Shown here piece after piece: positions 37,455 to 39,406 of a stretch of DNA of 39,406 bases. The stretch covers positions 1 to 39,406 of the forward strand of contig JAHQWE010000023.1 in the NCBI GenBank assembly GCA_019633985.1, read 5' to 3'. Positions within the stretch are counted from its first letter, which is position 1. Each line of letters starts with the position of its first letter. The DNA comes from Acidiferrobacterales bacterium (lineage in GTDB: Bacteria; Pseudomonadota; Gammaproteobacteria; Arenicellales; Poriferihabitantaceae). The notes below the pieces were generated by a model, which made no database searches, was not told the origin of the DNA, and saw only the letters and a program-made list of their open reading frames with translations. The position numbers and the translations under genes were made by a program.

Positions 37455-39406
37455 ATGTCTGCTGAAAAAACTGATAACACCGTAACAGACGCTGAAGTCA
37501 TTACGGATCTTGCACGGCCCGAGGATGTTCTTCCCGGCCAGCTACTCATTCTACCTCTGGAGAGAAAGCCATTCTTCCCTGGCCAGGTATTGCCCATCAT
37601 TATGGACGCCAAAAAATGGAATGAGGTCATTAAGCGACTGTTCGAATCAGGAAACCCGGTAGTGGGTGTTGTCTACACTGGCGGCGTGGCGCCCGATAAG
37701 GTGAGGTATACCGATTTCAAGTCGATGGGAACAGTTTGTCGTATCCATCAGGTGGAGCAGCAGGATGCCCAGCTACATGTTGTGTTAGCAGGTATGCAGC
37801 GCGTGCAAATTAATGGCTGGGCATCTAAGAAGAATCCATTTACAGCCTACGTCAGTTACTTTCCGGATGCCAAGCAAAGTGGCAGCGTTGAAATCAAGGC
37901 TTATACCACTGCTATCGTAAATATCATTAAAGAGCTTCTTCCTCTAAATCCCATGTATGGCGAGGAATTGAAGAACTTCCTAAATTTCTTCGGGCCAGGA
38001 GAATCTGCGAGGCTGGCTGACTTTGGCGCGAGCCTGACAACGTCGGGAGCAGATGAGCTTCAAGATATCCTTGAAACGGTCGACTTGTTGAAGCGCATGG
38101 AGAAGACTCTGGTCTTGCTGCAAAAGGAAGTAGAAATTGCGCGTGCTCAAACCGATATTCGTGAGCATGTTGAAAGCGAAATTACGCAACATCAGCGGGA
38201 GGCTTTTTTACGAGAACAGTTGAAGTTTATCCAGAAGGAGTTGGGTATATCAAAAGATGATCGTACCAGTGAAATAGAAACCTACATGGAAAGGCTGGAG
38301 AGTTGCGAAGTGCCAGAACATGCAGCGAAGCGCATAGATGAAGAGCTTGAGAAAATGTCAGTTCTCGAGCGAGGGTCTCCAGAATACACTGTTACCCGAA
38401 ATTATCTTGATTGGCTGACAACAGTACCCTGGGGCAAGGAGAGCAAGGACTCTCTAGATCTGAAGAAAGCTGAAAAGATTCTTAACAGCGATCATGAAGG
38501 GCTTGAAGAAGTCAAAGACAGAATTCTCGAATTTATCGGTGTTGGGAAAATGCGAGGGGATATCGCTGGATCGATTATTTTGCTGGTAGGGCCGCCGGGT
38601 GTCGGCAAGACCTCTCTCGGCAGATCAGTCGCGTCGGCACTGAACCGAGAGTTCTATCGATTCTCGTTGGGCGGTATGCAGGATGAGTCTGAAATTAAAG
38701 GGCATCGCAGGACGTATATCGGTGCTATGCCAGGGAAGTTTATCCAGGCGTTGAGGGAAGCTGAGACTTCTAATCCGGTGATTATGCTGGATGAAATAGA
38801 CAAAATCGGTTCGTCATTTCGTGGAGATCCTGCATCGGCCTTATTGGAGGTACTTGACCCGGAACAAAACAAAGATTTCCTGGATCACTATCTGGACGTT
38901 CGAGTTGATTTGTCCAAAGTGTTGTTTATCTGTACGGCAAATCAGCTTGATACGATTCCTGGCCCGCTTCTGGATCGGATGGAGACCATGCGTTTATCCG
39001 GCTATTTAGCAGAGGAGAAAGTTGCCATTGCCAGAAAGCACCTGCTGCCCAAGCAGCTTAAAAAGGCTGGCTTAAAATCAAGAGGACAGCTTCGGGTGGA
39101 TACCGCGGCGATCCGCAAAATCATTGAACAATACGCACGTGAAGCAGGCGTACGCCGATTGGAAAAGCTATTAGGTACCATCGCTCGTAAGGCAGTTATG
39201 AAAATTTTGCGTAGCCGTAAGAAAACGCCTGTCCATGTCAAAGCGGCAGATATCGAAAACTATCTAGGGAAGCCGGTTTTCAATGACGAAGACAGAATCT
39301 CTGGTGTGGGTGTCGTGACCGGATTAGCCTGGACCTCGATGGGTGGTGCAACTCTGGATATTGAAGCATCGCGTACCCATGGTTTTACCCGTGGGTTCAA
39401 ACTCAC
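37455..39406 (+). CDS. lon: Lon-type ATP-dependent protease, partial (3' end outside window)
   Basis: Lon unfolds and degrades damaged and regulatory proteins in the cytoplasm. About 650 residues are present: the N-terminal substrate domain (LPLERKPFFPGQVLPI), a coiled segment with REAFLREQLKFIQKELG, the AAA domain with Walker A GPPGVGKT (379-386) and Walker B VIMLDEID, and the beginning of the protease domain. The Ser-Lys dyad lies beyond the window end. The motifs PGQVLPIIMDAKKW and GLAWTSMGGATL resemble the second Lon subfamily (AsrA of Pseudomonas aeruginosa) rather than E. coli Lon (inference from memory of the family). It follows lolD by 118 bases. Confidence 0.9.
   Translation, partial: MSAEKTDNTVTDAEVITDLARPEDVLPGQLLILPLERKPFFPGQVLPIIMDAKKWNEVIKRLFESGNPVVGVVYTGGVAPDKVRYTDFKSMGTVCRIHQVEQQDAQLHVVLAGMQRVQINGWASKKNPFTAYVSYFPDAKQSGSVEIKAYTTAIVNIIKELLPLNPMYGEELKNFLNFFGPGESARLADFGASLTTSGADELQDILETVDLLKRMEKTLVLLQKEVEIARAQTDIREHVESEITQHQREAFLREQLKFIQKELGISKDDRTSEIETYMERLESCEVPEHAAKRIDEELEKMSVLERGSPEYTVTRNYLDWLTTVPWGKESKDSLDLKKAEKILNSDHEGLEEVKDRILEFIGVGKMRGDIAGSIILLVGPPGVGKTSLGRSVASALNREFYRFSLGGMQDESEIKGHRRTYIGAMPGKFIQALREAETSNPVIMLDEIDKIGSSFRGDPASALLEVLDPEQNKDFLDHYLDVRVDLSKVLFICTANQLDTIPGPLLDRMETMRLSGYLAEEKVAIARKHLLPKQLKKAGLKSRGQLRVDTAAIRKIIEQYAREAGVRRLEKLLGTIARKAVMKILRSRKKTPVHVKAADIENYLGKPVFNDEDRISGVGVVTGLAWTSMGGATLDIEASRTHGFTRGFKL

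Overview
This window is a chromosomal fragment from a member of the Gammaproteobacteria. The evidence is a complete S10-spc-alpha ribosomal protein block in the canonical gammaproteobacterial order, the rlmE-ftsH and prfB-lysS pairs, an E. coli-type programmed frameshift in prfB, a LolCD lipoprotein exporter, and ribosomal proteins close in length and sequence to those of E. coli. Several features argue against an enteric: a short NAD-type isocitrate dehydrogenase, a Lon of the second (AsrA-like) subfamily, a bactofilin, an ada function split into two genes, and no folP between ftsH and glmM. I cannot name the genus; a marine or environmental lineage is a guess.

Layout. Positions 1-15250 hold tuf (end of the str operon) followed by rpsJ-rplC-rplD-rplW-rplB-rpsS-rplV-rpsC-rplP-rpmC-rpsQ (S10), rplN-rplX-rplE-rpsN-rpsH-rplF-rplR-rpsE-rpmD-rplO-secY-rpmJ (spc) and rpsM-rpsK-rpsD-rpoA-rplQ (alpha). 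All run on the + strand, and an intrinsic terminator lies just after rplQ. An extended -10 promoter sits between rpmJ and rpsM, and paired hairpins flank rpsD on both sides. From 15450 to 22183 come an MFS-type permease, an isocitrate dehydrogenase, yhbY (minus strand) divergent from rlmE, then ftsH and glmM. From 22278 to 23599, on the minus strand, lie a bactofilin, a PrxQ/Bcp peroxiredoxin and tRNA-Leu(CAA).

Positions 23725-25831 hold queA-tgt, two enzymes of tRNA queuosine synthesis. They are followed by a large exported protein of unrecognised name (Sel1 repeats, SH3-like modules, acidic linker, C-terminal SPOR-like domain), then glyA with a long structured leader. A split DNA-alkylation-repair pair follows (adaA-like regulator plus O6-methylguanine methyltransferase), with a perfect 12-bp inverted repeat abutting the first start codon. 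Next are a LysE/RhtB exporter and tRNA-Leu(CAG) on the minus strand, then prfB (with its +1 frameshift), lysS, lolC-like, lolD and the first two thirds of a lon-type protease whose 3' end lies outside the window.

Most of the window is housekeeping: translation, protein export and quality control, cell-wall precursor supply, tRNA modification and lipoprotein export. I did not find a convincing new defence or mobile system, CRISPR array, integrase or insertion sequence. The least ordinary items are the Sel1/SH3/SPOR envelope protein, the hairpin pairs around rpsD, the inverted repeat at the adaA start, the structured DNA between tRNA-Leu and prfB, and the codon use of tuf, which differs sharply from its neighbours.
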